DNA from: Paractinoplanes maris
GTDB lineage: Bacteria; Actinomycetota; Actinomycetes; Mycobacteriales; Micromonosporaceae
Assembly (NCBI RefSeq): GCF_023544465.1
Contig: NZ_JALPVL010000008.1
Location: 434,001 to 498,000 of the forward strand
Direction: 5' to 3'
Length of the DNA: 64,000 nt
Position 1 is the first letter of the stretch; every line of letters starts with the position of its first letter. The notes beneath the pieces were generated by a model. It saw only the letters and a list, made by a program, of their open reading frames with translations. It searched no databases and was not told the DNA's origin. This document shows positions 37,778-45,711 of this stretch, one piece after another. The position numbers and the translations under genes were made by a program.

Positions 37778-38493
37778 GGCTTCTTGACCGAGCGGAGGCG
37801 GGCCCGGCGGCCGGACGGGTCCGTGCCCTCGCCGTTGATGACGCGCAGGTCGGGCTGGGACTGGCGGGTGCCCGAGATGCGTCGCCGGCGCCCACCCACC
37901 TCCGGGCGGAACGAGGGCTGGGTGGTGCCGCCGGCCGGCCAGGGTGCCGGAGCGGGCCGCGGCTGCAGGTCAGGCCCGCCCAGCCGTTCCGGATGGCCGT
38001 CGCGCCACGCCGGTGGCGAGGCGTTGGGCACGTCGTGCGCGGCGGCGGAGGCCCGGCGGCCCGACGGCGCCCACAGCGGCCGGACCGTCCCGCGGTCGGC
38101 CCGGTCCCAGCCCTCCGAGCCGGCACTGCGCTGAGCGGAAGAGCCGGCACTGCGCTGAGCGGACGAGCCGCCACTGCGCTGAGCGGACGAGCCGGCACTG
38201 CGCTGAGCGGAGCCGGCCAGCCGCTCGCTCGCCTGCCGCTCGGCGGCCAGGGCCTCGACCGCGCGCCGGTCCAGGGCGCGCCGGCCGGCACCGGTCTCGT
38301 CGAGCCCGCGCGGCCGGCGGTTCCCCGGGACGGGCGGGTTGACGATCGCCGGCGAACGGTCCCGCAGTCCGAGCCCGTCGAGGACCGATCGCATCCACTG
38401 GCGCAGCCGCGTGCGGACCGCACCTCCATCGCTCACGGAGGGTGACGGTGATCGGTGTCTGCTCGTCGCGGGGGGAAGCGGCGAAGGAGGCAT
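37774..38493 (-). CDS. Arginine-rich repeat-bearing protein, unknown function
   Basis: A 239-residue, highly basic, low-complexity protein without a membrane segment. Residues about 90-125 contain four octapeptide repeats of SAQRSAGS type encoded by 24-bp DNA repeats. The C-terminal half is rich in Pro, Arg and Gly (RPLWAPSGRRASA, ending RLRSVKKP). GAGGAGCACCGCC precedes ATG 38493, a good ribosome-binding site that supports a real gene. Its end overlaps the convergent fgd gene by four bases. Probably disordered; no function suggested. Confidence 0.65.
   Translation of the reverse strand: MPPSPLPPATSRHRSPSPSVSDGGAVRTRLRQWMRSVLDGLGLRDRSPAIVNPPVPGNRRPRGLDETGAGRRALDRRAVEALAAERQASERLAGSAQRSAGSSAQRSGGSSAQRSAGSSAQRSAGSEGWDRADRGTVRPLWAPSGRRASAAAHDVPNASPPAWRDGHPERLGGPDLQPRPAPAPWPAGGTTQPSFRPEVGGRRRRISGTRQSQPDLRVINGEGTDPSGRRARLRSVKKP
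38117..38212. repeat. 24-bp tandem repeat, four units
   Basis: Four units of the type GAGCCGGCACTGCGCTGAGC plus four more bases, at 38117-38140, 38141-38164, 38165-38188 and 38189-38212, differing by single bases. They lie in frame inside the gene on the minus strand and encode an octapeptide repeat. Confidence 0.95.
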
Positions 38494-38709
38494 GGCGGTG
38501 CTCCTCAGGCTGGTTGCTGATCAAGGAAACTACCGGTCGGCAACCGGATAGCAACTCAGCGGAACGGTGGAGGGCGGCCCCCGCCCGTCGGGTTGGGGCG
38601 GTCCGAAAGAACTGGTCCGGCGCTACGCTCCGTACGGGAATGGGGGTTTCGGGGTAGGGTTTGGCCCGATGCGGAGTATGTCCTGGTCGACACCGGAGGC
38701 GTGGAGAAC

Positions 38710-39366
38710 ATGAGTATCGAGGCGGTCGTCTTCGACCTGGACGGCGTGATCATCGACTCCGAGGAGGTCTGGGAAGAGGTGCGCCGCGGCTACGTCGCCG
38801 AGTTCGGTCGCGAGTTCCTCCCGGACACCCAGGATCGGATGATGGGGATGAGCACCCCGGAGTGGTCCGGGCACCTGGCCGAGGAGGTGGGCGTCCCGCG
38901 TACGCCCGAGCAGGTCGCCGCCGACGTGCTGGGCCGCATGGCCGAGCGCTACCGCACGTCCCTGCCCCTGATCCCCGGCTCGGTCGAGGCCGTCCGCCGT
39001 CTCGGCGCCCGCTTCCCCCTCGGGCTGGCCAGCTCGTCGGCCCGCATCCTGATCGATCAGGTGCTCGAGACGGCCGGCCTGACCGACGCCTTCCGGGTCA
39101 CGCTCTCGACCGAGGAGGTGCCGCGGGGCAAGCCGGCCCCCGACGTCTATCTCGCCGCCGCCGAGAAGCTCGGCCTGAACCCGGCCGTCTGCGCCGCCGT
39201 CGAGGACTCGAGCAACGGCCTGCGTTCGGCCGCCGCCGCCGGCTTCGCCGTGATCGCGGTGCCGCACGGCGTCTATCCCCCGGCGGCCGATGCCCTGGCC
39301 CAGGCGTCGCTGGTCGTCCGCAACGTCGCCGAGCTCACCGCTGAGGCCATCGATACACTTCGGTGA
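38710..39366 (+). CDS. HAD-superfamily sugar-phosphatase/phosphoglucomutase-like hydrolase
   Basis: A 218-residue HAD subfamily IA protein. Motif I is VFDLDGVIIDSE, motif II GLASSSAR, motif III the lysine in RGKPAPDVY, and motif IV VEDSSNGLRSA. A four-helix cap lies between motifs I and II, as in beta-phosphoglucomutase and sugar phosphatases. ATG 38710 has GGAGG about ten bases before. The gene stands alone ahead of a solute symporter operon. The substrate is unknown. Confidence 0.9.
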   Translation: MSIEAVVFDLDGVIIDSEEVWEEVRRGYVAEFGREFLPDTQDRMMGMSTPEWSGHLAEEVGVPRTPEQVAADVLGRMAERYRTSLPLIPGSVEAVRRLGARFPLGLASSSARILIDQVLETAGLTDAFRVTLSTEEVPRGKPAPDVYLAAAEKLGLNPAVCAAVEDSSNGLRSAAAAGFAVIAVPHGVYPPAADALAQASLVVRNVAELTAEAIDTLR

Positions 39367-39456
39367 TTCGTGACTGTTAACTCGTAGGACACATGCAGGT
39401 GTGAAAGATTCTCGCCACGGGTAGGTGGCGGGCGACTTTCCCCTTGGAGGTGGCCT

Positions 39457-41127
39457 GTGGTGCTTGCCGCGGAGAGCGGGCTGAGGCTCGATCTCGACAT
39501 TTTCGACTACCTGATCCTGGTCCTCTACTTCGGCACCGTCCTCGGGGTCGGTTTCGCCGCCCGTAGAGCGATCAAGACCAGCGCCGACTTCTTCCTCTCC
39601 GGGCGATCACTGCCGGCCTGGGTGACCGGCCTCGCGTTCGTCTCGGCCAACCTGGGCGCGCTCGAGATCCTCGGCATGGCCGCCAACGGCGCCCAGTACG
39701 GCCTGCTGACGCTGCACTACTACTGGATCGGCGCCGTGCCGGCCATGGTGTTCCTCGGCATCGTGATGATGCCCTTCTACTACGGCTCCAAGGTTCGCAG
39801 CGTCCCCGAGTTCCTGAAACGGCGCTTCAACAAGCCGACCCACATCTTCAACGCGATCAGCTTCGCCGTCGCCCAGGTCCTCATCGCCGGCGTCAACCTC
39901 TTCGCCCTGGCGCTGATCCTGGACGCGCTGCTCGGCTGGCAGCTGTGGGTGTCGATCCTGGTCGGCGCGGCGATCGTGCTGACGTACATCACGATCGGTG
40001 GTCTCTCCTCGGCCATCTACAACGAGGTCCTGCAGTTCTTCGTCATCCTGGCCGGCCTGATCCCGCTCACGATCATCGGCCTGGTCAAGGTCGGCGGCAT
40101 CGACGGCCTGTTCGAGAAGGTGCGGCAGGGCCCGCTCGGTGAGGCCGCCCTGCACACCTGGTCCAACACGGGCAGCAGCGCCGACAACCCACTCGGGGCC
40201 AACTGGATCGGCATCCTCTTCGGTCTCGGCTTCGTGCTGTCGTTCGGCTACTGGACGACCAACTTCGCCGAGGTGCAGCGCGCGCTCTCGGCCAAGAACA
40301 TGAATGCCGCCCGCCGGACCCCGATCATCGCCGCCTTCCCCAAGCTGCTGATCCCGGGCGTGACGGTGATCCCGGGTCTGATCGCCGCGGTCACGATCAC
40401 CGGTCTGGGTGCCAAGGAGGGCGACCTCCAGTTCAACAACGCGATCCCCCTGCTGATGGAGGATCTGCTGCCCAACGGTGTGCTGGGCATCGCGGTCACC
40501 GGTCTGCTGGCCTCGTTCATGGCGGGCATGGCGGCCAACGTCAGCGGCTTCAACACCGTCTTCACGTACGACATCTGGCAGGCCTACATCAAGAAGGGCC
40601 GCAGCGACGACTACTACCTGCGGATCGGCCGGTGGGCGACCGTCGGCGGCGTGATCGTCGGCATCGGCACCGCGTTCATCGCGTCCGGTTACGGCAACAT
40701 CATGGAGTACATCCAGCAGCTGTTCTCGCTGTTCAACGCGCCGCTGTTCGCCACCTTCATCGTCGGCATGTTCTGGAAGCGGATGACCCCGTGGGCCGGC
40801 TTCTGGTCGCTGCTGCTGGGCTTCCTCGCCTCGCTGACGCTCTACGTGGCCTACCTGACCGACGCGATCACGTTCAACTCGGCGCTCGAGCAGAGTTTCT
40901 GGGGCGCCGGTGTCGCCTTCGTGACGGCGGTCGTGGTCGCCATCGCGGTCACCTTCTTCACGCCCTCCAAGCCCGACGACGAGCTGCGCGGTCTCGTCTA
41001 CGGCCTCGGCGGCACCAGCAACGGCACGGTGGTCGTCTCCGGTGAGAAGGTCTGGTGGCGCAACCCCGTTGTGCTCGGCACGATCGCGGTCGTGCTCGCC
41101 CTGCTTCTGTACATCCCGGTCTGGTAA
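39457..41127 (+). CDS. Sodium:solute symporter (SSS family)
   Basis: A 556-residue membrane protein with about 14 hydrophobic segments. SSS family landmarks are FFLSGRSLPAWVTGLAFVSA near the N terminus (residues about 48-67), FGYWTTNFAEVQRALSAKN in the middle and GMAANVSGFNTVFTYDIW. These resemble SGLT-type sugar or inositol symporters more than proline or pantothenate carriers. GTG 39457 is supported by TTGGAGG at 39443-39449. A 96-residue membrane protein gene follows 12 bases downstream in what looks like a fixed pair. Confidence 0.9.
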   Translation: MVLAAESGLRLDLDIFDYLILVLYFGTVLGVGFAARRAIKTSADFFLSGRSLPAWVTGLAFVSANLGALEILGMAANGAQYGLLTLHYYWIGAVPAMVFLGIVMMPFYYGSKVRSVPEFLKRRFNKPTHIFNAISFAVAQVLIAGVNLFALALILDALLGWQLWVSILVGAAIVLTYITIGGLSSAIYNEVLQFFVILAGLIPLTIIGLVKVGGIDGLFEKVRQGPLGEAALHTWSNTGSSADNPLGANWIGILFGLGFVLSFGYWTTNFAEVQRALSAKNMNAARRTPIIAAFPKLLIPGVTVIPGLIAAVTITGLGAKEGDLQFNNAIPLLMEDLLPNGVLGIAVTGLLASFMAGMAANVSGFNTVFTYDIWQAYIKKGRSDDYYLRIGRWATVGGVIVGIGTAFIASGYGNIMEYIQQLFSLFNAPLFATFIVGMFWKRMTPWAGFWSLLLGFLASLTLYVAYLTDAITFNSALEQSFWGAGVAFVTAVVVAIAVTFFTPSKPDDELRGLVYGLGGTSNGTVVVSGEKVWWRNPVVLGTIAVVLALLLYIPVW

Positions 41128-41139
41128 GGAGGTCACGAC

Positions 41140-41430
41140 ATGGCTGAGAACGACCAGGTCGACGAGAAGAAGTTGTCGGCCGCGGCACGGCTGTTCGACG
41201 TACGACGGGTGATCGGTGGCCTGTTCGTCGTCTACGGCGTGATCGTCACGCTGATCGGGCTCTTCGACAGCCAGGCCGAGATCGACAAGGCCGAGGGCGT
41301 CCGGATCAACCTCTGGATGGGCATCGGCATGCTGGTGCTGGGGCTGCTCTTCCTGCTCTGGCTGCGGCTGAACCCGCCCGAGCCGCCGGACCCGTCGGAC
41401 ATCGACGAGGATCGGCCCCCGTCGCACTGA
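41140..41430 (+). CDS. Small membrane protein paired with the symporter
   Basis: A 96-residue protein with two hydrophobic helices (about residues 24-42 and 57-75) and charged ends; the tail is proline- and aspartate-rich (PPEPPDPSDIDED). AAGGAGG precedes ATG 41140, 12 bases after the symporter stop. It could be an accessory subunit of the symporter. No named family is recognised. Confidence 0.75.
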   Translation: MAENDQVDEKKLSAAARLFDVRRVIGGLFVVYGVIVTLIGLFDSQAEIDKAEGVRINLWMGIGMLVLGLLFLLWLRLNPPEPPDPSDIDEDRPPSH

Positions 41431-41519
41431 TGTCCGGGGCGGTGTGACCCGGTAGCCATCGGGTTGCACCGCCCCCCGGAATCCTCGACTCGGGACCCGG
41501 AGCGACCGATACCCCGGGC

Positions 41520-41771
41520 ATGGAAGCCATCGCCCCCATCAGCAACGCCAGGTCGGGCGGTTACCGTACCGCCGGCTGGCAACAGCAGATCCGTGTCGAC
41601 TACGTCGTGAACAAGGTCATGCAGACCCATCGCGGTCACAACGAGGACCAGGTTGCCCAGGCCATTCACGACCAGCTCCGCGCCGTCGGCGTGGTGCCCA
41701 ACGGCCGTCAGATCGCCCAGTACGCGGCGGCGATCTCGTCCCTGCCCGAACTCCCGCCCAACAACAACTGA
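41520..41771 (+). CDS. Small soluble protein, unknown function
   Basis: An 83-residue protein without a membrane helix. The central part (YVVNKVMQTHRGHNEDQVAQ, then VPNGRQIAQYAAAISS) looks helical and well folded, with a Asn-rich end. Codon use is typical of the genome. A strong terminator follows directly. ATG 41520 lacks a clear ribosome-binding site. Function unknown. Confidence 0.6.
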   Translation: MEAIAPISNARSGGYRTAGWQQQIRVDYVVNKVMQTHRGHNEDQVAQAIHDQLRAVGVVPNGRQIAQYAAAISSLPELPPNNN

Positions 41772-41773
41772 TC

Positions 41774-41803
41774 AGTGGCCCGGTCGCCCTCGACCGGGCC
41801 ACT
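41774..41803. terminator. Bidirectional terminator hairpin
   Basis: A perfect 13-bp stem (41774-41786 with 41791-41803) and a 4-base loop, followed by TGTC, between the convergent small gene and the sugar dehydrogenase gene. Confidence 0.75.
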
Positions 41804-41819
41804 TGTCATCAGCGCCGGC

Positions 41820-42932
41820 TCACCGGGCCGCGAAGCGCAGGATCCGGTCGTCGCCGTCGCGCGGGTCGCCCCGGCCGTCCCGGTTCGAAGTGGTCACCCA
41901 GAGCGCGCCGTCGGGTGCCACTGCCACCGTACGAAGCCGGCCGTAATCGCCGTTGAGCGCGGCCCGCGGTTCGCCGCCGCCCAGCGGAACCGTCCACAGC
42001 CGCTCGCCGCGCAGGCCGGCGACATAAAGCGTGCGGCCGGCGACCGCGGCCCCCGACGGTGAGGCCTCGTCGGTGCTCCACTGCACGATCGGGTCGGCAT
42101 ACCGGTCGTCGCCCTGCTTGCCCTCGGCCTCGGGCCAGCCGTAGTTCTTACCCGGCTCGATGACGTTGACCTCGTCCCACGTGTTCTGGCCGAACTCGAT
42201 GCCGTACATCTTCCTGTCCGGCCCCCAGGCCAGGCCCTGCACGTTGCGGTGGCCCATCGACCAGACCGGCGAGCCCGCGCGGGGGTTGCCCGGCGCCGCC
42301 GTCCCGTCCCGGGTGATCCGCAGGATCTTGCCGTTGAGGTCCGCGCGGTCCTGCGACTCACTGCCGTTGCCGGCGTCACCCGTGCCCACGTAGAGGAAAC
42401 CGTCGGGGCCGAAGGCGATGCGCCCGCCGTTGTGGATGCGCGCCTTGTCGATCCCGTCGAGGATCACCCTCGGGCGGCCCTGACCGAGCTGGAACCGGAT
42501 GATCCGGTTGTCGCCGGACGCGGTGTAGTAGGCGTAGACGAATTTGTTCTGCTCGTAGCCGGGGTCGACCGCGATGCCCAGCAGGCCGCCCTCGCCGCCC
42601 GCGTCGACGCCCTCGACCCGATGGACGCGCTGCGGATCGCCGCCGCCGGCCGGAACGCGCAGGATGTCGCCGCTGTCGCGCTCGCTGACCAGCGCCGACC
42701 CGTCGGGCAGGAACGCCAGGCCCCACGGGGTCTCGAGTCCGCTCACGATCGCCTGCGGCTTGCTCAGATCGATGCCTCCGGGGGCGGCGGCGGTGCTCGA
42801 TGCCGGAGCCGGCGGCGGGGGACTGAAGGTGGCCTCGCCGCGCGGGGTGGTGGCCTCGCCGTCGGAACAGGCCACCAGCAGGAACACGCCGGCCGTGGCG
42901 AGGACGAGACGGGACCGTGCGGCGGGTGTCAT
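41820..42932 (-). CDS. PQQ-dependent sugar dehydrogenase-like lipoprotein
   Basis: A 370-residue protein of the glucose/sorbosone dehydrogenase (GSDH) beta-propeller family. The lipobox FLLVAC near residue 22 marks a lipoprotein held outside the membrane. A short proline-rich spacer follows, and then WGLAFLPDGSALVSERDSGDI, HNGGRIAFGPDG, SMGHRNVQGLAW and GKNYGWP, which are hallmark segments. ATG 42932 is chosen over an upstream start that would overlap the divergent hydrolase gene. Members oxidise aldoses with PQQ, though many actinobacterial ones have untested activity. It is likely monocistronic. Confidence 0.88.
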   Translation of the reverse strand: MTPAARSRLVLATAGVFLLVACSDGEATTPRGEATFSPPPPAPASSTAAAPGGIDLSKPQAIVSGLETPWGLAFLPDGSALVSERDSGDILRVPAGGGDPQRVHRVEGVDAGGEGGLLGIAVDPGYEQNKFVYAYYTASGDNRIIRFQLGQGRPRVILDGIDKARIHNGGRIAFGPDGFLYVGTGDAGNGSESQDRADLNGKILRITRDGTAAPGNPRAGSPVWSMGHRNVQGLAWGPDRKMYGIEFGQNTWDEVNVIEPGKNYGWPEAEGKQGDDRYADPIVQWSTDEASPSGAAVAGRTLYVAGLRGERLWTVPLGGGEPRAALNGDYGRLRTVAVAPDGALWVTTSNRDGRGDPRDGDDRILRFAAR

Positions 42933-42981
42933 CGCCCCACGGTGCCACGGGACGCTGAATCTCACCTGATTTACCGCACTC

Positions 42982-44484
42982 ATGTTCTTCAAGGCCCCCA
43001 GGATGGGCGGGGTGCGAGCTTTCCTGGCCGCCTTGGCGGTGGTCGTCCTGCCGGCGTACGGGATAACGCCCGCCCACGGGCGCCCGGCGGCCACCGCGGC
43101 GATCACCTGGGCCGTGTGCCCGGAGGACGCCCAGGTGCAGTGCGGCACCTTGACGGTCCCGGCCGACTGGTCCGACGCGACCGGCCCGTCGACCACCCTG
43201 ACCATGGCCCGCCGCCGGGCCACCGACCCCGCCCGACGCATAGGCACCCTGCTGGTGAACCCGGGCGGCCCCGGCGGCTCGGCGGTCGACTTCACTTTCG
43301 GCGCGACCACGTTCTTCGGCGAGGAGCTGCGCAAGCGGTTCGACATCGTCGGTATCGACCCGCGCGGGGTCGGCCGCAGCTCACCCGTACTCTGCTCGCG
43401 CGACCTGGTCGACGCCCAGCCGTCCGCCCTGATCGAGACCGAGCAGCAGTACGCCGCCACGGTGGCCCACAACCGCAAGCTCGCCGCCGACTGCGCCGCC
43501 CACAGCGGCCCGGTCTTCGGGCACCTCGACACGGCCGGCGTCGCCCGTGACTTCGACACCGTGCGCGCCGCCCTGGGCGAGCAGCAGATCACCTTCTACG
43601 GCGCCTCGTACGGCACGCTGATCGGCCTGGAGTACGCCGAGCGCTACCCCGGCCGTTTGCGCGGCCTGGTGCTCGACAGCGTGGTGGACCACAGCGCCGG
43701 CCTCGACCGCTTCCTCGTGCAGGGGACCGCGGCCGCCCAGGACTCGTTCGGCGAGTTCGTGAAGTGGTGCGCCCGCGACGCCCGCTGTGTGCTCCGCGGG
43801 CAGGACATCCCCAAGCTCTTCATCGCCGCCATGGCCCGGGCCCGCGCCGGTCAGCTCATCAACCCGTACGACCCGCCCAACAAGCTTGACGTCGCCCAGC
43901 TGACCATGGCCGCGTTCTCGGCCTTCTACGACCCGCAGTGGTATTCGTTCGCCTACTACCTGCGCGACGCGATGCTGACCGGCCGCCGGGCCGTCACCAC
44001 GCCCGCGCCGCCGGTCGACCCGGTCGACCTGGTCGACCACAGCTTCGCCCCGGTCTTCTGCGACGACTGGCACCTGCCGATCGCCGGTTTCGCCGACCTC
44101 CGGCGGCGGCTACGGACGCTGGCCGCCGGCGCGCCGCAGATGCTGGTGTCGCCGCTCGCGCTGGTCGCCGTCACCGGCTGCCTGGGCTGGCCGTCACCAC
44201 CGGACAACCCGCAGCGCCCGCTGAAGCCGCTGACCCTCCCGGCGCCGGTGCTGCTGGTCAACGCGCGGCACGATCCGGCCACCGCCTATGCCTGGGCGCA
44301 GCAGGTGACCGCCCGCCTCGGCCCGGCGGCGCGGCTGCTCACCTATGACGGCTGGGGGCACGTCGCCTATGGCAAGAGCCCGTGCGTGGCCGCCGCGGTG
44401 GACAAGTATCTGCTCACTCTCACCCCGGTGGCGGCCGGGGCGCGGTGCCCGGCGGTCGAGCCGCCGGCCTTCGGCGTCGGGTAG
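42982..44484 (+). CDS. Secreted alpha/beta-hydrolase, TAP-like (tripeptidyl aminopeptidase family)
   Basis: A 500-residue secreted hydrolase. An N-terminal signal peptide (residues about 1-33) is followed by an alpha/beta-hydrolase domain with oxyanion segment NPGGPGGSAVDF and nucleophile GASYG. The C-terminal TAP-like domain has the acid DPAT and the histidine GWGHVAY. Pairs of cysteines suggest disulfides. Family members cleave tripeptides or esters outside the cell. ATG 42982 or ATG 43003 could be the start; the second gives a more typical signal peptide. It is followed after 11 bases by an MFS gene. Confidence 0.9.
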   Translation: MFFKAPRMGGVRAFLAALAVVVLPAYGITPAHGRPAATAAITWAVCPEDAQVQCGTLTVPADWSDATGPSTTLTMARRRATDPARRIGTLLVNPGGPGGSAVDFTFGATTFFGEELRKRFDIVGIDPRGVGRSSPVLCSRDLVDAQPSALIETEQQYAATVAHNRKLAADCAAHSGPVFGHLDTAGVARDFDTVRAALGEQQITFYGASYGTLIGLEYAERYPGRLRGLVLDSVVDHSAGLDRFLVQGTAAAQDSFGEFVKWCARDARCVLRGQDIPKLFIAAMARARAGQLINPYDPPNKLDVAQLTMAAFSAFYDPQWYSFAYYLRDAMLTGRRAVTTPAPPVDPVDLVDHSFAPVFCDDWHLPIAGFADLRRRLRTLAAGAPQMLVSPLALVAVTGCLGWPSPPDNPQRPLKPLTLPAPVLLVNARHDPATAYAWAQQVTARLGPAARLLTYDGWGHVAYGKSPCVAAAVDKYLLTLTPVAAGARCPAVEPPAFGVG

Positions 44485-44495
44485 CTTTTGAGCAC

Positions 44496-45689
44496 GTGTC
44501 GCCGTCTCTCGTTCTCGGCCGCTATCTCGGTGTGGCGGTCTGCGCCCGCCTCGCCGACGAGGGCGCCCGGGTGGCGATCCTGCTGCTCGTGCTCGAGCGC
44601 ACCGGCAGTGCCTCGCTGGCCGGGGCCCTGATCGCCGCGCTCATGGTGCCGCACGTGCTGGCGGCCCCGATCGCCGGCTCGATCGCCGATGCCGCCCGGC
44701 GCCGCCGGCTGGTCTACGTGTCGGCCTACCTGATCTACGCCGCCGGTCTCGGTGCCGCGGCCTTCTTGATCGGCTGGTCGACGGTGGGCGCGGTGGCCGT
44801 GCTGGTCGTCGCCGGCTGTGTCGCCCCGCTGCTGATCGGCGGTCTCAGCAGCCTGCTCGTCGATCTCGTCCCGGACCGGCTCGAACGCGCCTTCGGGCTC
44901 GACGTGATGTCGTACAGCACGGCCGGGATCGCCGGCCCGGCCCTCGCCGCCGTGCTCGCCGCGCTGGCCGGTCCGGCCTGGGCGACGGCCGGGCTGGCCG
45001 CGCTCGTGCTGGTCTCGGCGGTACTGGTGACCACGCTGCCGCTTCCGGCCGGGGCGGGTGGCCGCCGCCTGGCGTCGCCGTTCGCCGCGCTGGCGTTGAT
45101 GTGGCGCCGGCCGCGGCTGGGCGCGGTGACCGCCGGCACGGTGTTCAGCCTGGCCGGTCTGGGCGCCCTGCCGCTGGTCGGCGCGCTGCTGGCCGCGCAG
45201 GAGCAGCGACCCGAGCTGACCGGCATCATCCTGTCGGCGGGCGCGGCCGGCGGGCTGATCGGCTCGCTCCTGTGCACCCGCTGGCCGATCCGCCGGTGGC
45301 GCCCCGAACGGGTGGTCGCAATCTGCCTGGGCGCCACCGCCGTGCCGTTCCTGATCCTGATCCTGCTGCCCGGGGGCTGGCTCGGCCTCCCGCTCTTCGC
45401 GCTGGCCGGCGGTCTGGGCGCGCCCGTCTCGGTCGCGGTCTTCGCCGTACGCGACCAGGAGTCCCCGCCGGCGGTCCGCACCCAGGTCTTCACGCTGGGC
45501 GCCGGGCTCAAGGTCACCGCGGCGGCGGCCGGGGCGGCGGCGGCCGGACTGGCCGCGGGCATCGGCGCGCCCGCGCTGCTCGCCGCGATCGCGGTCTGTC
45601 AGGCGCTCGGCGCGGTGGCCGTCATTCTGGTGGCCCGCGTCACTCCGGCCGCCGAACCGGCCCGGAGTATCGTTAGCCAGGCTAACTAG
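44496..45689 (+). CDS. MFS transporter
   Basis: A 397-residue major facilitator with about 11-12 hydrophobic segments and no long soluble parts. The loop between helices 2 and 3 reads GSIADAARRRRLVYVS, a diverged MFS motif A. GTG 44496 begins 11 bases after the hydrolase stop; no clear ribosome-binding site is visible. It ends in a palindrome just before the ABC exporter genes. Drug or metabolite efflux is the usual guess; the substrate is unknown. Confidence 0.82.
   Translation: MSPSLVLGRYLGVAVCARLADEGARVAILLLVLERTGSASLAGALIAALMVPHVLAAPIAGSIADAARRRRLVYVSAYLIYAAGLGAAAFLIGWSTVGAVAVLVVAGCVAPLLIGGLSSLLVDLVPDRLERAFGLDVMSYSTAGIAGPALAAVLAALAGPAWATAGLAALVLVSAVLVTTLPLPAGAGGRRLASPFAALALMWRRPRLGAVTAGTVFSLAGLGALPLVGALLAAQEQRPELTGIILSAGAAGGLIGSLLCTRWPIRRWRPERVVAICLGATAVPFLILILLPGGWLGLPLFALAGGLGAPVSVAVFAVRDQESPPAVRTQVFTLGAGLKVTAAAAGAAAAGLAAGIGAPALLAAIAVCQALGAVAVILVARVTPAAEPARSIVSQAN
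45672..45686. promoter_or_regulatory. Perfect palindrome before the ABC exporter operon
   Basis: GTTAGCC-A-GGCTAAC lies in the last codons of the MFS gene, 25 bases before the exporter start. It recalls the TTAG/CTAA half-sites of iron regulators of the DtxR/IdeR type, but the half-site spacing is wider than in the IdeR box, so I do not assign it. A regulatory role is inferred from symmetry and place. Confidence 0.4.
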
Positions 45690-45711
45690 ATCCCCGTCCC
45701 AGGAGGCGCCG

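Noticed and set aside
38117..38212. CRISPR-like spaced repeats
   Set aside because: Units are directly adjacent without spacers and lie in frame in a gene; a coding tandem repeat.
45672..45686. IdeR/DtxR iron box
   Set aside because: Half-sites GTTAG and CTAAC are separated by five bases rather than one, so it does not fit the 19-bp box; kept only as an unassigned palindrome.
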